Assembly (NCBI GenBank): GCA_012513435.1
Contig: JAAZCE010000019.1
Coordinates: 62,001 to 126,000, forward strand
DNA length: 64,000 nt
Direction: 5' to 3'
DNA from: Clostridiales bacterium
GTDB lineage: Bacteria > Bacillota > Clostridia > Peptostreptococcales > Anaerovoracaceae
Part shown: piece by piece, positions 9,435-17,423 of the stretch
Layout of the letters: every line of letters starts with the position of its first letter
How positions within the stretch are numbered: the first letter of the stretch is position 1
The notes under the pieces: model-generated
Told to the model about the DNA's origin: nothing
Seen by the model: only the letters and a program-made list of their open reading frames with translations
The model's database searches: none
Made by a program: the position numbers and the translations under genes

Positions 9435-10484
9435 GTGCCATTGCCAGGCTGTGGCAAGCATATCTTCGATTTTGGTATATCGGGGTGACCAAGATAGAAT
9501 ATCAAAGGCCTTTTTATTGGAGGCTATTAAAATCGCTGGGTCGCCTTCTCGTCTGCCAAAAAACTGCTTTTCAAAGGGTTTGCCCGTAAGGGATCCGACT
9601 GTTTTTATGATTTCCAGAATTGAGAAGCCCTGTCCCGTTCCCAGATTTATAATTTCTCCGGACACTTGACCATCTGATGTATTTGCCGTGTTAGAACACA
9701 AAAGCTTCAGGGCCTGTAAATGAGCCGAGGCTATGTCCTCAACGTGTATATAATCTCTTACACACGTACCATCGGCAGTAGGATAGTCGCTGCCGTAGAT
9801 TTGGCAGCGTGGAGTCGCATCCGCAGCCGAGAGAAGAAGTCTGGGGATAAGGTGGGTTTCCGGTTTATGGCTTTCTCCAAGAGAAGAATCCGCAGCGGCG
9901 CCGCAGGCATTAAAATATCTCAGAGCAACGAAATTCAATTTATAGTCTTCCTCGGTGTTTTTTGAGGCAAACTCCCAGAGCATTTTTTCGATGAAGGCTT
10001 TAGCTTCGCCGTAAGGACTTACCGGTGAAATCGGGGAGTCCTCTGTTATGGGAACGCTTTGAGGCCTACCGTATACCGCAGCCGAAGAAGAGAAAACAAG
10101 CTTGTATATGCTGTGTTTCTTCATCATATCGACAAGATTTCTCGTCAGCTGTATATCTTGGTAATATTTTTCGGGGTTTTTGAGGCTTTCGGAGACAAGA
10201 GAGGAGGCCGCCAGATGTATAACTGCATCGGTCTGGTTTGTTTTAAAAATTTCTTCTATAAGCTTCTTATCGCCGTAGCATCCTCGATAAAATGAAAAGA
10301 GAGCTTTACAATTGATACAGGCTGACTTTCCTTTACTATTTGCCAAATGGCGCAGAGCATCAAGGGCAAAGGAATTCCCTGTGCTCAGATTGTCTATTAT
10401 AGATACTCTATGGCCACATTCCAACGCAGCCTTTGTGAAATGAGAGCCGATATATCCGGCGCCTCCTGTAACAAGCAGATTCAT
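9414..10484 (-). CDS. galE: UDP-glucose 4-epimerase
   Basis: The 356-aa extended short-chain dehydrogenase has the NAD motif VTGGAGYIGSH at the N-terminus, the catalytic Ser-Ser/Tyr-Lys set (FSSSAAVYG and SPYGEAK), and the C-terminal GEGxPAxL-like segment GDPAILIASNKKA. It interconverts UDP-glucose and UDP-galactose, and may also act on the N-acetyl forms, for cell-surface glycan synthesis. It is slightly longer than usual because of extra residues around position 45-70 (a Cys-containing SACINCKALFSFYRGCYG stretch). AGGTGA precedes the ATG. It lies downstream of a glycosyltransferase, consistent with a sugar-polymer locus. Confidence 0.93.
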   Translation of the reverse strand: MNLLVTGGAGYIGSHFTKAALECGHRVSIIDNLSTGNSFALDALRHLANSKGKSACINCKALFSFYRGCYGDKKLIEEIFKTNQTDAVIHLAASSLVSESLKNPEKYYQDIQLTRNLVDMMKKHSIYKLVFSSSAAVYGRPQSVPITEDSPISPVSPYGEAKAFIEKMLWEFASKNTEEDYKLNFVALRYFNACGAAADSSLGESHKPETHLIPRLLLSAADATPRCQIYGSDYPTADGTCVRDYIHVEDIASAHLQALKLLCSNTANTSDGQVSGEIINLGTGQGFSILEIIKTVGSLTGKPFEKQFFGRREGDPAILIASNKKAFDILSWSPRYTKIEDMLATAWQWHKKTGCP

Positions 10485-10526
10485 AGTTCACCTGTTCTAA
10501 ATCATTAAATTGATATTTATTAGTGT

Positions 10527-11249
10527 TTATTTCAAAGGCTTTATGATAAAAAACAAATGCCTAAAGCCATCTCTTACTGTTCGCAGATGAGGCTTGCCGT
10601 CTCTGCCGTCAGGTCTGAGAATAACAGGAACTTGAGTGATTTTCAAGCCTGAGTCACAAGCCTTGCCAATAATTTCCGTGGCAAATTCCATTCCTGGTGC
10701 AGTAAGCTTCAGGGCATTAAGAGCCTCCCTGCGGCAGCCCCTCAGGCCACAGTGAAAATCCTTGATATGGCAGTGATATCTAAGTCTTCCTGCCCATGAG
10801 AGAAAGGGAACGCCTAATCTATGGGAGAAGGGCATCGCATCACGTGCAGGGGTCTTTGCGAAGCGGTTGCCTATCACAAGGTCATATCCTGATTTGAGCC
10901 TATGATGCATTTCTTCAATGTGAAAAAAATCATAGGACATGTCGCAGTCGCCGAATATTACGTAGCGGCCATAGGCTTTTTTTAGCCCGAATCGCAAGGC
11001 ATTGCCGTAGCCCTTCTCATGGCATACTGCAATGCGGGCTCCGTGCTGCCTAGCAACGGAAAGTGAATTATCACTACTGCCGTTATCTGCAATGAGGACT
11101 TCACCCCTGCATCCTGCCTTATCAAGATAAGCCATGGCTTCATCGATGCAGGAGCCTAGGGTTTTTTCTTCATTAAGGCAAGGCATAAGGATAGTAAGCT
11201 CCACCCCATTGTATTTGTGCTGTTTGATTGTTTGCATTTCCTCGGTCAT
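10527..11249 (-). CDS. Family 2 glycosyltransferase, dolichol-phosphate-mannose-synthase-like
   Basis: The 240-aa GT-A enzyme has the N-terminal ILMPCLNEEKTLG nucleotide-sugar motif, ADNGSSDNS, and the metal-binding DxD in FGDCDMSYDF. There is no C-terminal membrane segment, so it resembles the soluble polyprenyl-phosphate glycosyltransferase group. It probably transfers a sugar from a nucleotide donor to a polyprenyl phosphate. It shares its strand with galE 42 bp downstream, and a terminator separates it from the surface-protein gene upstream. Acceptor and sugar are not determinable. Confidence 0.88.
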   Translation of the reverse strand: MTEEMQTIKQHKYNGVELTILMPCLNEEKTLGSCIDEAMAYLDKAGCRGEVLIADNGSSDNSLSVARQHGARIAVCHEKGYGNALRFGLKKAYGRYVIFGDCDMSYDFFHIEEMHHRLKSGYDLVIGNRFAKTPARDAMPFSHRLGVPFLSWAGRLRYHCHIKDFHCGLRGCRREALNALKLTAPGMEFATEIIGKACDSGLKITQVPVILRPDGRDGKPHLRTVRDGFRHLFFIIKPLK

Positions 11250-11283
11250 ATGATATCATTTCCTGCTGTGATGATTAATTTAA

Positions 11284-11320
11284 AACAGGGATTTGAGAGC
11301 TTATCTCCGAAATCCCTGTT
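11284..11320 (-). terminator. Terminator of the surface-protein gene
   Basis: An 11-bp inverted repeat, AACAGGGATTT (11284-11294) and AAATCCCTGTT (11310-11320), is followed on the minus strand by TTTAAATT. It closes the transcript of the gene at 11356-12144. Confidence 0.75.
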
Positions 11321-11355
11321 AAATAATTCTTTGTATATTCTTGTGTATTCTTATA

Positions 11356-12144
11356 CTATTTCTGAACTGCTCTTCTTCTTATGGCCGCCATACCAATCCC
11401 CGCAGTACCAATCATCATAAGCACCAAAACACCTATGTTCATCGGGTCAGTTGTAGCAGGTGAAGCATCAATGTCCTTGTACTGGGCGTACAGTGTGATA
11501 ACATGATCCTCGTTGGCAAGGTCTATTACAGCATCGGGAATATCAGCACCCAGAGCATAGTTCGTACCGCTGCCGTCGGCCTTAATATTCCAACGTTTCA
11601 CATTCATGCCATCCTTCGTCAATCCGTTGCCGTCAGAAAACTTGTAAGCACCTTTCACATCAAAGCTGCTGTTATCAACGCTGCCGGTTCCGCCATTGGC
11701 GTTGTATTGGATGGTGTATGGTATTGGGATTTCACTTAGGGTAATATCCAAACCCTTAAGACCGCCACCTTCGGTATAATATTGAGAAGTACTAGCTGTA
11801 CCTTGCCAGCCATAGTAGCCTTCGGTGTTGGCAGAAATTGTATAATTCATGTTAAAGTCGTTAAAGTATATATCCGGAGCATTGTTGGTTATATCCTGAT
11901 CCGTATATCCTGGTTTACTGGTCGGGTCCTTTGGCGAGACAATCGTATTATTTACAAAGATTCTGTAATCTCCTCCCGAGGATCCTTTAGAAATCGTATC
12001 TCCGGGAAGCAGTTCTTGCGTTTGTCCATTTGATTTACCATCCACTCTCCAATTAGTAGCTGCTGACGCTACCGCCGTTGTTCCTACCAATGCCATTGCT
12101 GCTACAATACATAAGGCCAACAGGCCTCGTAAACGTTTTTTCAT
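11356..12144 (-). CDS. Secreted, C-terminally anchored surface protein with an InlB-type repeat
   Basis: The 262-aa protein has a clear signal peptide (MKKRLRG, a hydrophobic core, then ASAA cleavage near residue 29). The middle part is Gly/Asn/Thr rich. At about 148-230 there is one Listeria-Bacteroides repeat: YTIQYNANGGTGSVDNSSF, then VKRWNIKADGSGTNYALG and ITLYAQYKD. The C-terminus has a linker SPATTDPMNIG, a hydrophobic helix and the basic tail RRRAVQK, the layout of a sorting signal, but no LPxTG is present. It is probably displayed on the cell surface; the function is unknown. An AGGAGG site precedes the ATG. It appears monocistronic. Confidence 0.8.
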   Translation of the reverse strand: MKKRLRGLLALCIVAAMALVGTTAVASAATNWRVDGKSNGQTQELLPGDTISKGSSGGDYRIFVNNTIVSPKDPTSKPGYTDQDITNNAPDIYFNDFNMNYTISANTEGYYGWQGTASTSQYYTEGGGLKGLDITLSEIPIPYTIQYNANGGTGSVDNSSFDVKGAYKFSDGNGLTKDGMNVKRWNIKADGSGTNYALGADIPDAVIDLANEDHVITLYAQYKDIDASPATTDPMNIGVLVLMMIGTAGIGMAAIRRRAVQK

Positions 12145-12188
12145 TTGTGCCTCCTAAAATAGTCTGCTAAATTAGCTTTTATAGTAAA

Positions 12189-12203
12189 TTTGAATCTTTC
12201 AAA
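12189..12203. promoter_or_regulatory. Inverted repeat upstream of the surface-protein gene
   Basis: TTTGAA-TCT-TTCAAA is a perfect 6-bp dyad with a 3-nt spacer, 45-59 bp upstream of the start codon at 12144, in the expected promoter region. It could be an operator; no regulator is identified. Confidence 0.3.
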
Positions 12204-12270
12204 TATTACATTACAATCAATAAAGTATATCATAAAATAAAAGTAAATTGCAATAATTTTAAAGCTATTT

Positions 12271-13611
12271 TCATTTTTGTTTTTTCCCGGTCTTGCCGGC
12301 TTTATTGTTTTTACCTAAGACATAAGAAGGGCTTAAGCTGAAGACGAGAATAGAGAATATGACCATGACCGTCGCCATCTGTGCCCTGTATGTGAAAAAG
12401 TAATGAATGTATGCGTGATTTGACAGACACAGGAACCTCAAATAAGGAATCAAGCCTATAAGGAGCAGCAGCCCAATGAATTTTCCATCAGTAGGCTCTT
12501 TCCTAAAAAGATAGAAGACGGCCCCCAGCACAGCCAAAGTCCCTAATGCCAGTCCGAAAACCATAGAGGAAGTGACATGGGAGCCTACAGGGAAAAGACA
12601 GGCCAAATTTCTCAAAATAACCCCTGAGAGCCTCTGCCACAGGTTGACAGCCTCTCCAAGACCAAGCCCATCTACCGTTACGGTGCCTTCTATACGAAAG
12701 GCGGCGTTTTGCAGCGCATTGATAAAGGCGGACTTTCCCAGGACGGCGTAGACCAAAAGCCACTTGGCAGAGAACATCAGCCCGTAGGAAATAAGCCAGG
12801 CAAGGCCATATTTAATTATTTTCGAAATCTCGCTCTTAAAAGAACCGAGAGCCTCGTATTTACTGCGTATAACGAGGAGCAATATAACAGGAACCGTGAA
12901 AGTAAGAGTTTCACAGGTAAGAAAATCTAAAAAACAGGTCACCATGCCTGTGGCAATAAATATATAAGTGGCGCGCTTCTTGGCATATACTACAGCAATA
13001 CAGGCGCCTGTCATCACGAGAAAGCTCATAACGTATTCCAGAGAAAAAGCTGTCATCCAGATTTCTACCAGCAGCATGGAGATAAAATATATGGCGGCGG
13101 CAGAGTATAGCTTCCTCTTGACCAACAATGCAGCAAGCCAGATATTCAATGCCAGCAAAAGCCCGAATATCACAAGTCGTATTCCTTCTATTGATGTAAT
13201 AGTAAGCAGAGGCCTGATGAAAACTTGCGAGCCATGCCAGTATCTTGAATATTCATTGTTGGGATTTTTGCCGTTGAAGACAGCATCCTCGTAGTCATCG
13301 CTTGCATCCTCACCGTCATGTCTGTAGTAGGAATCAGCAATAATGGCCTTGAAGCTGTTATCCGAATCCATATTGTATATAACATTAAGAAGCACGCAGT
13401 CAGCATAATTGTCGCTGCGGCTGTTTATTTTATCTCCTATTAACAATGGGAAGCCCTCATGGCCGGAAAAATACTCGGCAGATTTCTTGCTGTTTTTTTG
13501 AATTGCACTTTGAGGTATTTGGCATACCAGCAGCAAGGTACCTACACAGACTATGAAGGTTATTAAAAACACAAGTATATTTTTGAGGCAGTCTTTCATT
13601 GGGCTGTTCAT
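12271..13611 (-). CDS. Polytopic membrane protein of unknown function
   Basis: The product has 446 aa. The N-terminal helix (residues about 10-30) is followed by a long predicted extracytoplasmic loop of about 90 residues rich in Asp, Ser and Tyr, then roughly ten hydrophobic segments and a basic C-terminal tail (KNNKAGKTGKKQK). The topology, one helix, a large outer loop and then many helices, resembles DUF6056/GtrII-like glycan-linked membrane proteins, but I cannot assign a family. AAGGAG is 9 nt upstream of the ATG. It is next to the surface-protein and glycosyltransferase genes, suggesting an envelope polymer role. Confidence 0.75.
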   Translation of the reverse strand: MNSPMKDCLKNILVFLITFIVCVGTLLLVCQIPQSAIQKNSKKSAEYFSGHEGFPLLIGDKINSRSDNYADCVLLNVIYNMDSDNSFKAIIADSYYRHDGEDASDDYEDAVFNGKNPNNEYSRYWHGSQVFIRPLLTITSIEGIRLVIFGLLLALNIWLAALLVKRKLYSAAAIYFISMLLVEIWMTAFSLEYVMSFLVMTGACIAVVYAKKRATYIFIATGMVTCFLDFLTCETLTFTVPVILLLVIRSKYEALGSFKSEISKIIKYGLAWLISYGLMFSAKWLLVYAVLGKSAFINALQNAAFRIEGTVTVDGLGLGEAVNLWQRLSGVILRNLACLFPVGSHVTSSMVFGLALGTLAVLGAVFYLFRKEPTDGKFIGLLLLIGLIPYLRFLCLSNHAYIHYFFTYRAQMATVMVIFSILVFSLSPSYVLGKNNKAGKTGKKQK

Positions 13612-13995
13612 TGTGGAATACTCCTTAGAATTGATAATACAAGTTTATTTCCTTGAGAGCGGATTTGCAAGATTTTTTTATCCTAATATTGTGGGACGGT
13701 TTAATGATGTGCTGTTAATGGTAAAAAATAAAGGCAAAATTTTGCTTTGCAAACACGCATACCCCCTCAATGAGTTTTTGTCGTTGTTTCTCTCAAAAAG
13801 CTCGGTTGATCACCAATATTTTCCTAAAATAGCCCCAACTATAACCCCCTCAATGAGTTTTTATTATGGTTGTGCTCAAAACCACCGGAGAAAGCAGGCA
13901 TACTGGTTGTTTAGAAATATTATTTCGTAAAAACTCAGTGTTGCCGCTGTTCGGGAGTGAGTAGTGAAGTAAATGTTAACTTTGCTTTTATTTCT
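13612..13995. other. Non-coding stretch between divergent genes
   Basis: This 384-bp stretch separates the membrane-protein gene from the tatD promoter. I see no gene I can support. It holds two exact copies of a 19-nt sequence (listed separately) and a related inverted partial copy near 13926-13938. An open frame on the plus strand through this region overlaps the start of the reverse-strand gene and runs through both repeats, so it is not accepted as a gene. Confidence 0.6.
13761..13862. repeat. Pair of 19-nt direct repeats, 83 bp apart
   Basis: ACCCCCTCAATGAGTTTTT occurs at 13761-13779 and again at 13844-13862. Each copy contains the small palindrome CTCAATGAG. Weaker similarity continues downstream of both copies (GTTGT, then CTCAAAA). 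Confidence 0.8.
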
Positions 13996-14024
13996 TTGAA
14001 TCGATTATCTTAACATGGTATACT
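13996..14024 (+). promoter_or_regulatory. Sigma-A promoter for tatD
   Basis: TTGAAT (13996-14001), a 17-bp spacer and TATACT (14019-14024) lie 60 bp before the tatD ATG. Confidence 0.65.
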
Positions 14025-14084
14025 CATGATAATGACGAGGATAAACAACAGATATTAAATCAAAACACAGGAAGGGAACCGAAA

Positions 14085-14996
14085 ATGCTATTTGATTCAC
14101 ACGCGCACATTAACGATGCGGACACATCCGACCAGGTTCGTGAGGCTGTGATTGCGGCCATAGAAAAGTCGGAGATGATAGATTACGTTGCAGATATAGG
14201 CTGTGATTTAGCCACCTCCAAGATGGCTGTAGACCACAGTAACAAATATTCGTGGTGCTTTGCCGTAGTAGGCTGCCATCCCCACGAAGCGAAGGATATG
14301 GATGATATGCAGTTGGCTATGATAAAAGGCCTTGCAAAAAAGGACAAGGCAGTCGCTATAGGCGAAATTGGTCTTGACTTTCACTATGACTTTTCTCCCA
14401 GAGATGTTCAGAGAGAATGGTTCAGAAGGCAGATACGTCTTGCCAACGAGTTGAAAATGCCTATAGTGGTACATTCACGTGAAGCTGATCAGGAGGTCAT
14501 GGATATATTAAAGGAAGAGGGAGCTTTTTCTCTTGAGAGAAAAAGCTGGTTCTCGAAACGACCGGATCCTACGGGCTATGTAAATGGTAGCGTAGATGCT
14601 TTAAGCCAAGAAAGCATACCGTCTTCGGGCAAAATCAGTGACGCTGAAGCCGAGACTTGCGATGATGCCAGAGTGCTGCTTCACTGCTTTTCCGGCAGCA
14701 GAGAGCTGGCAAGGCAGTATGTCAAGCTGGGGGCTACGGTTTCTATAGCAGGCCCTGTAACATATAAGAATAATAAAAAAACTGTAGGGGTTGTGGAAGA
14801 GATTCCCTTTGATTTCCTTTTGGTGGAGACCGATTCGCCCTACCTTACACCTGAACCGTTCCGAGGCAAGCGAAATACACCTCTCATGGTGGAGCATACG
14901 GTTCGCAAATTGGCGGAAATAAAGGGTATGAACTTTGAAGATGTGGCAGATAGAACAAAAGTTAACGCAATGAGGTTTTATGGGGTGAAAAGATGA
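14085..14996 (+). CDS. tatD: TatD-family metal-dependent hydrolase (DNase-like), with an internal insertion
   Basis: The 303-aa TIM-barrel hydrolase has metal-binding motifs DSHAHIND at the N-terminus, GEIGLDFHYD, VVHSREAD, LLHCFSGS and VETDSPYLTPEP in the usual order. Relatives act as 3'-5' exonucleases or D-aminoacyl-tRNA-type hydrolases. Typical proteins have about 255 aa. Here about 45 extra residues sit between the VHSREA helix and HCFSGS (roughly residues 145-195), starting with a perfect DNA palindrome. The reading frame stays open across the insert. The gene overlaps the next one by 4 bp (ATGA). Confidence 0.92.
   Translation: MLFDSHAHINDADTSDQVREAVIAAIEKSEMIDYVADIGCDLATSKMAVDHSNKYSWCFAVVGCHPHEAKDMDDMQLAMIKGLAKKDKAVAIGEIGLDFHYDFSPRDVQREWFRRQIRLANELKMPIVVHSREADQEVMDILKEEGAFSLERKSWFSKRPDPTGYVNGSVDALSQESIPSSGKISDAEAETCDDARVLLHCFSGSRELARQYVKLGATVSIAGPVTYKNNKKTVGVVEEIPFDFLLVETDSPYLTPEPFRGKRNTPLMVEHTVRKLAEIKGMNFEDVADRTKVNAMRFYGVKR
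14522..14547. repeat. Perfect 11-bp palindrome inside tatD
   Basis: AGCTTTTTCTC (14522-14532), loop TTGA, GAGAAAAAGCT (14537-14547). It marks the 5' end of the extra coding segment in tatD. Confidence 0.85.
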
Positions 14997-15412
14997 AAAA
15001 GCTTATCACATTGATTCTGTCACTTATTATGATCCTGGTGTTTACCGCCTGCGGCGATATGGGTGCCGATGATAGTGATTACAACGATTCAGTTGAAACC
15101 TTGACCGTGGAGCTTGATGCGAATCCTACCACTGGATATACTTGGGGGTACAATAAATCCTCGGAAGGCATAATCAAAATCACAGAGAATTATGTCAAGG
15201 GTAGAGATGATGAAGAAGTCGTAGGAGCTTGCGGGAAATCTGTATTTACCATTACCGGCATTAAAGAAGGGGATGTAACCGTTATCTTCAGCTACGGACC
15301 GCAATGGGAAGGCTGGACAAAGGATGCTGAGGTGAAGACCTACGAGCTTCACGTTGACAGCGATTTGGCCATATCCGTCGTCAGCAAGTCTGAGGTTGAG
15401 AATGTAGACTAA
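14993..15412 (+). CDS. Chagasin-like (I42) protease-inhibitor lipoprotein
   Basis: The product has 139 aa. The N-terminus is a lipoprotein signal peptide with lipobox FTAC (Cys20), so the mature protein is predicted to be anchored on the outer face of the membrane. ANPTTGYTWGY, about residues 43-53, is the NPTTG loop that chagasin-family inhibitors insert into papain-type cysteine proteases. A second family loop resembles GVTGVFSYGPQWEGW-type sequence (FSYGPQWEGW here). The start codon overlaps the tatD stop (ATGA), implying coupled translation. It may protect the cell from its own or foreign cysteine proteases; no protease gene is adjacent. Confidence 0.85.
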   Translation: MKKLITLILSLIMILVFTACGDMGADDSDYNDSVETLTVELDANPTTGYTWGYNKSSEGIIKITENYVKGRDDEEVVGACGKSVFTITGIKEGDVTVIFSYGPQWEGWTKDAEVKTYELHVDSDLAISVVSKSEVENVD

Positions 15413-15491
15413 GATGACTAGGTAAGACATAGGCTCTAAGTGAAAACGTTTACCCACAAATCTTCGCCTTAAATGTCCGGCTCACAGGAAC

Positions 15492-15525
15492 TTCGACAAA
15501 CTTCGTTTGAGACAAGTTGTATAAT
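15492..15525 (+). promoter_or_regulatory. Spo0A-type promoter of spoIIE
   Basis: TTCGACA (15492-15498) is the exact reverse complement of the Spo0A box TGTCGAA. A perfect TATAAT follows at 15520-15525. Taking TCGACA (15493-15498) as the -35 element gives a 21-bp spacer, the same unusual arrangement known for the Spo0A-activated sigma-A promoters spoIIE and spoIIG of Bacillus subtilis. Confidence 0.75.
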
Positions 15526-15581
15526 GACTCCATAGCAAAATTAAAATTTAGAAATCAAAGAGTGAGTTTGGAGATTGGGAA

Positions 15582-17357
15582 ATGGAGCATACGAGAAAAA
15601 TAAACACCTTTGGAAGAGCCAAGGCGGCAATGGGGAAGATTGTGGTTTATGTTTTGCTGGCCTTTCTCGTTGGCAGGGTATCTTTGATAGACGGGTGTTT
15701 TCCGGCGGCGGTAGCCTTTATCGCTTTCATGGTTTCGAGAAATACGGTTAATATTTACCTGATAATACCGGCAGCAGCGGGAATGGTTCCCCAAATAATG
15801 CTGGGCCACGATGGGCTGGGGGATGTAATTGCCGCGGCAGTTTGCGGATTACTTTTTGTTGCTACCCGCAAGATGAAGGCCGAGCTGTGGCACAAAGCGC
15901 TGCTGGCGGCCTCTACTTATATCATATGCCTGAGTATCTTTAGAATAATTACTAAAACTGTATATAAGATGGATTTGAGCGATCTGATACTACAAGGTGC
16001 ACTGGTAGTCTGTTTCATGTATATTTTTGACGAGTTTTTTAACGTGGTGCAAAATCGCAGAGCAGGCGGTTTGCCGGAGCTTGCCATAGCAGCTTTTACT
16101 ATTGTGTGCCTTATGGTGGTATGCGGAGTAGGTTTGGGGTTTTTTATTTGGCCAATGATTATTTTCATTGGGCTTTGGGCTTTGGTCTATGGAGATATAG
16201 GCGGGGCTGCACTAGTTATTATTGCAGCGGGAGCCTTTGCAGCCTTGGCGGGGCAAGGGCAGTGGGGCATTGCAGTTACTGTGATAGCCGGTCTTGTGGC
16301 GGCGTCTTTTGCAAAAAAATATGGAAAGGTTTTTACCGTCTGCATCTTTACGGCCGCCTGCTTTTTTCTCGGAAAGGTGGAAAGCGGCGTAGTTTTGGGT
16401 GTAGAGAACCTCTGCCTTTTTCCGGCAGCATTCTTGTTTCTCCTGGGAGTATGGAGGTTCGATAAGGGCCTAAGGGCTGTAAGCGATCTGTTTTTTCAGG
16501 GTAAATCAGAAGAAAAAACAGGGGAAGGAGACTTGGACAGTCTCCTTGAGGACAGGGCAGATGAAATGGTTCAGCTTGCCAATATGTATTCTACATATCT
16601 GGACAGCAGAGCCGTGTTGTCCAGCCAGTTCTATATAATGGAGCAGATGATAAGCGACCTCAAACAGAAGGTCAGGGAGGCCGAGAAGGGGGTTCGCAGG
16701 ACGAAGCAGGAGAAGTATTCCGTAGGCATCGGAGTTTCACAGTGTGCTGCCAAGGGGACCATAAACGGAGACCACTGCGGCTGGCAGGATATAGGCAACG
16801 GCCGGATAGCCATGATTATCAGTGACGGAATGGGCAAGGGAAAGAAGGCCGCAACCGAAAGTCTTATGGTCACCAGGACTATCCTTGCCTTTCTTAGACT
16901 GGGAGTTTCCGTGGATATGACATTGAAGATGATAAACACTATAATGCTTATGAAGGACGGGGAGGATTCCTTTGCCACGGTGGACCTTATCTTAGTAAAT
17001 AAGCACAGTGGAAGGACAAAGTTTTATAAAATAGGTGCGGCGCCTACCCTCCTCAGGCGAAAGAACAACGTGGAGGAAGTGAAGCTGTCGGCGGTTCCTC
17101 TTGGTATAGTCAACGGACTTAAGGTCAATTATGTGGAGGCCACCCTGCGAAAGGGAGACTGGATAATAATGATGTCCGATGGAATAAGCGACGGTGGTGA
17201 CAGGAGAGGATTCCTGGAAGAAATAAAGGATACGGCAGTGAATATTCGCTCCGAAAGCCCCCAGACCATGTGTGATTTAATATTAAACCGGGCGGCAGAC
17301 AGCTATATAGGAAGAGAACGGGATGACTTGACGGTGTTGGCGGCTAAAATAGAGTAG
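15582..17357 (+). CDS. spoIIE: Stage II sporulation protein E (PP2C-type phosphatase), short form
   Basis: The 591-aa protein has an N-terminal half (about 20-300) with 8-10 membrane helices. A charged linker follows (about 305-385, coiled-coil-like, DRADEMVQLANMYSTYLDSR), then a C-terminal PP2C/SpoIIE phosphatase domain with metal-binding IISDGMGKG and IIMMSDGISDGG. In Bacillus, SpoIIE dephosphorylates SpoIIAA and so activates sigma-F in the forespore, and it also interacts with FtsZ. The Bacillus protein has 827 aa, so the central regulatory region is much shortened here. TTGGAG precedes the ATG. The Spo0A-type promoter upstream supports the call. Confidence 0.92.
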   Translation: MEHTRKINTFGRAKAAMGKIVVYVLLAFLVGRVSLIDGCFPAAVAFIAFMVSRNTVNIYLIIPAAAGMVPQIMLGHDGLGDVIAAAVCGLLFVATRKMKAELWHKALLAASTYIICLSIFRIITKTVYKMDLSDLILQGALVVCFMYIFDEFFNVVQNRRAGGLPELAIAAFTIVCLMVVCGVGLGFFIWPMIIFIGLWALVYGDIGGAALVIIAAGAFAALAGQGQWGIAVTVIAGLVAASFAKKYGKVFTVCIFTAACFFLGKVESGVVLGVENLCLFPAAFLFLLGVWRFDKGLRAVSDLFFQGKSEEKTGEGDLDSLLEDRADEMVQLANMYSTYLDSRAVLSSQFYIMEQMISDLKQKVREAEKGVRRTKQEKYSVGIGVSQCAAKGTINGDHCGWQDIGNGRIAMIISDGMGKGKKAATESLMVTRTILAFLRLGVSVDMTLKMINTIMLMKDGEDSFATVDLILVNKHSGRTKFYKIGAAPTLLRRKNNVEEVKLSAVPLGIVNGLKVNYVEATLRKGDWIIMMSDGISDGGDRRGFLEEIKDTAVNIRSESPQTMCDLILNRAADSYIGRERDDLTVLAAKIE

Positions 17358-17387
17358 GCTGTTTGGGAATGTGGAAAAACCCTTCCA

Positions 17388-17417
17388 TTGTATTTCAAAG
17401 GCCGGTCGTGGTATAAT
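17388..17417 (+). promoter_or_regulatory. Sigma-A promoter for tilS, very close to the start codon
   Basis: TTGTAT (17388-17393), an 18-bp spacer and TATAAT (17412-17417). The tilS ATG at 17424 is only 7 nt past the -10 element, about where transcription should begin. Confidence 0.65.
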
Positions 17418-17423
17418 ACACCT

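Noticed and set aside
13761-13862. Possible CRISPR array
   Set aside because: Only two repeats of 19 nt with one 64-nt spacer and no cas genes.
13553-13930. Plus-strand frame of 125 codons in the 13.6-13.9 kb gap
   Set aside because: It begins inside the reverse-strand membrane-protein gene, runs through both 19-nt repeats and lacks a ribosome site and any recognisable domain.
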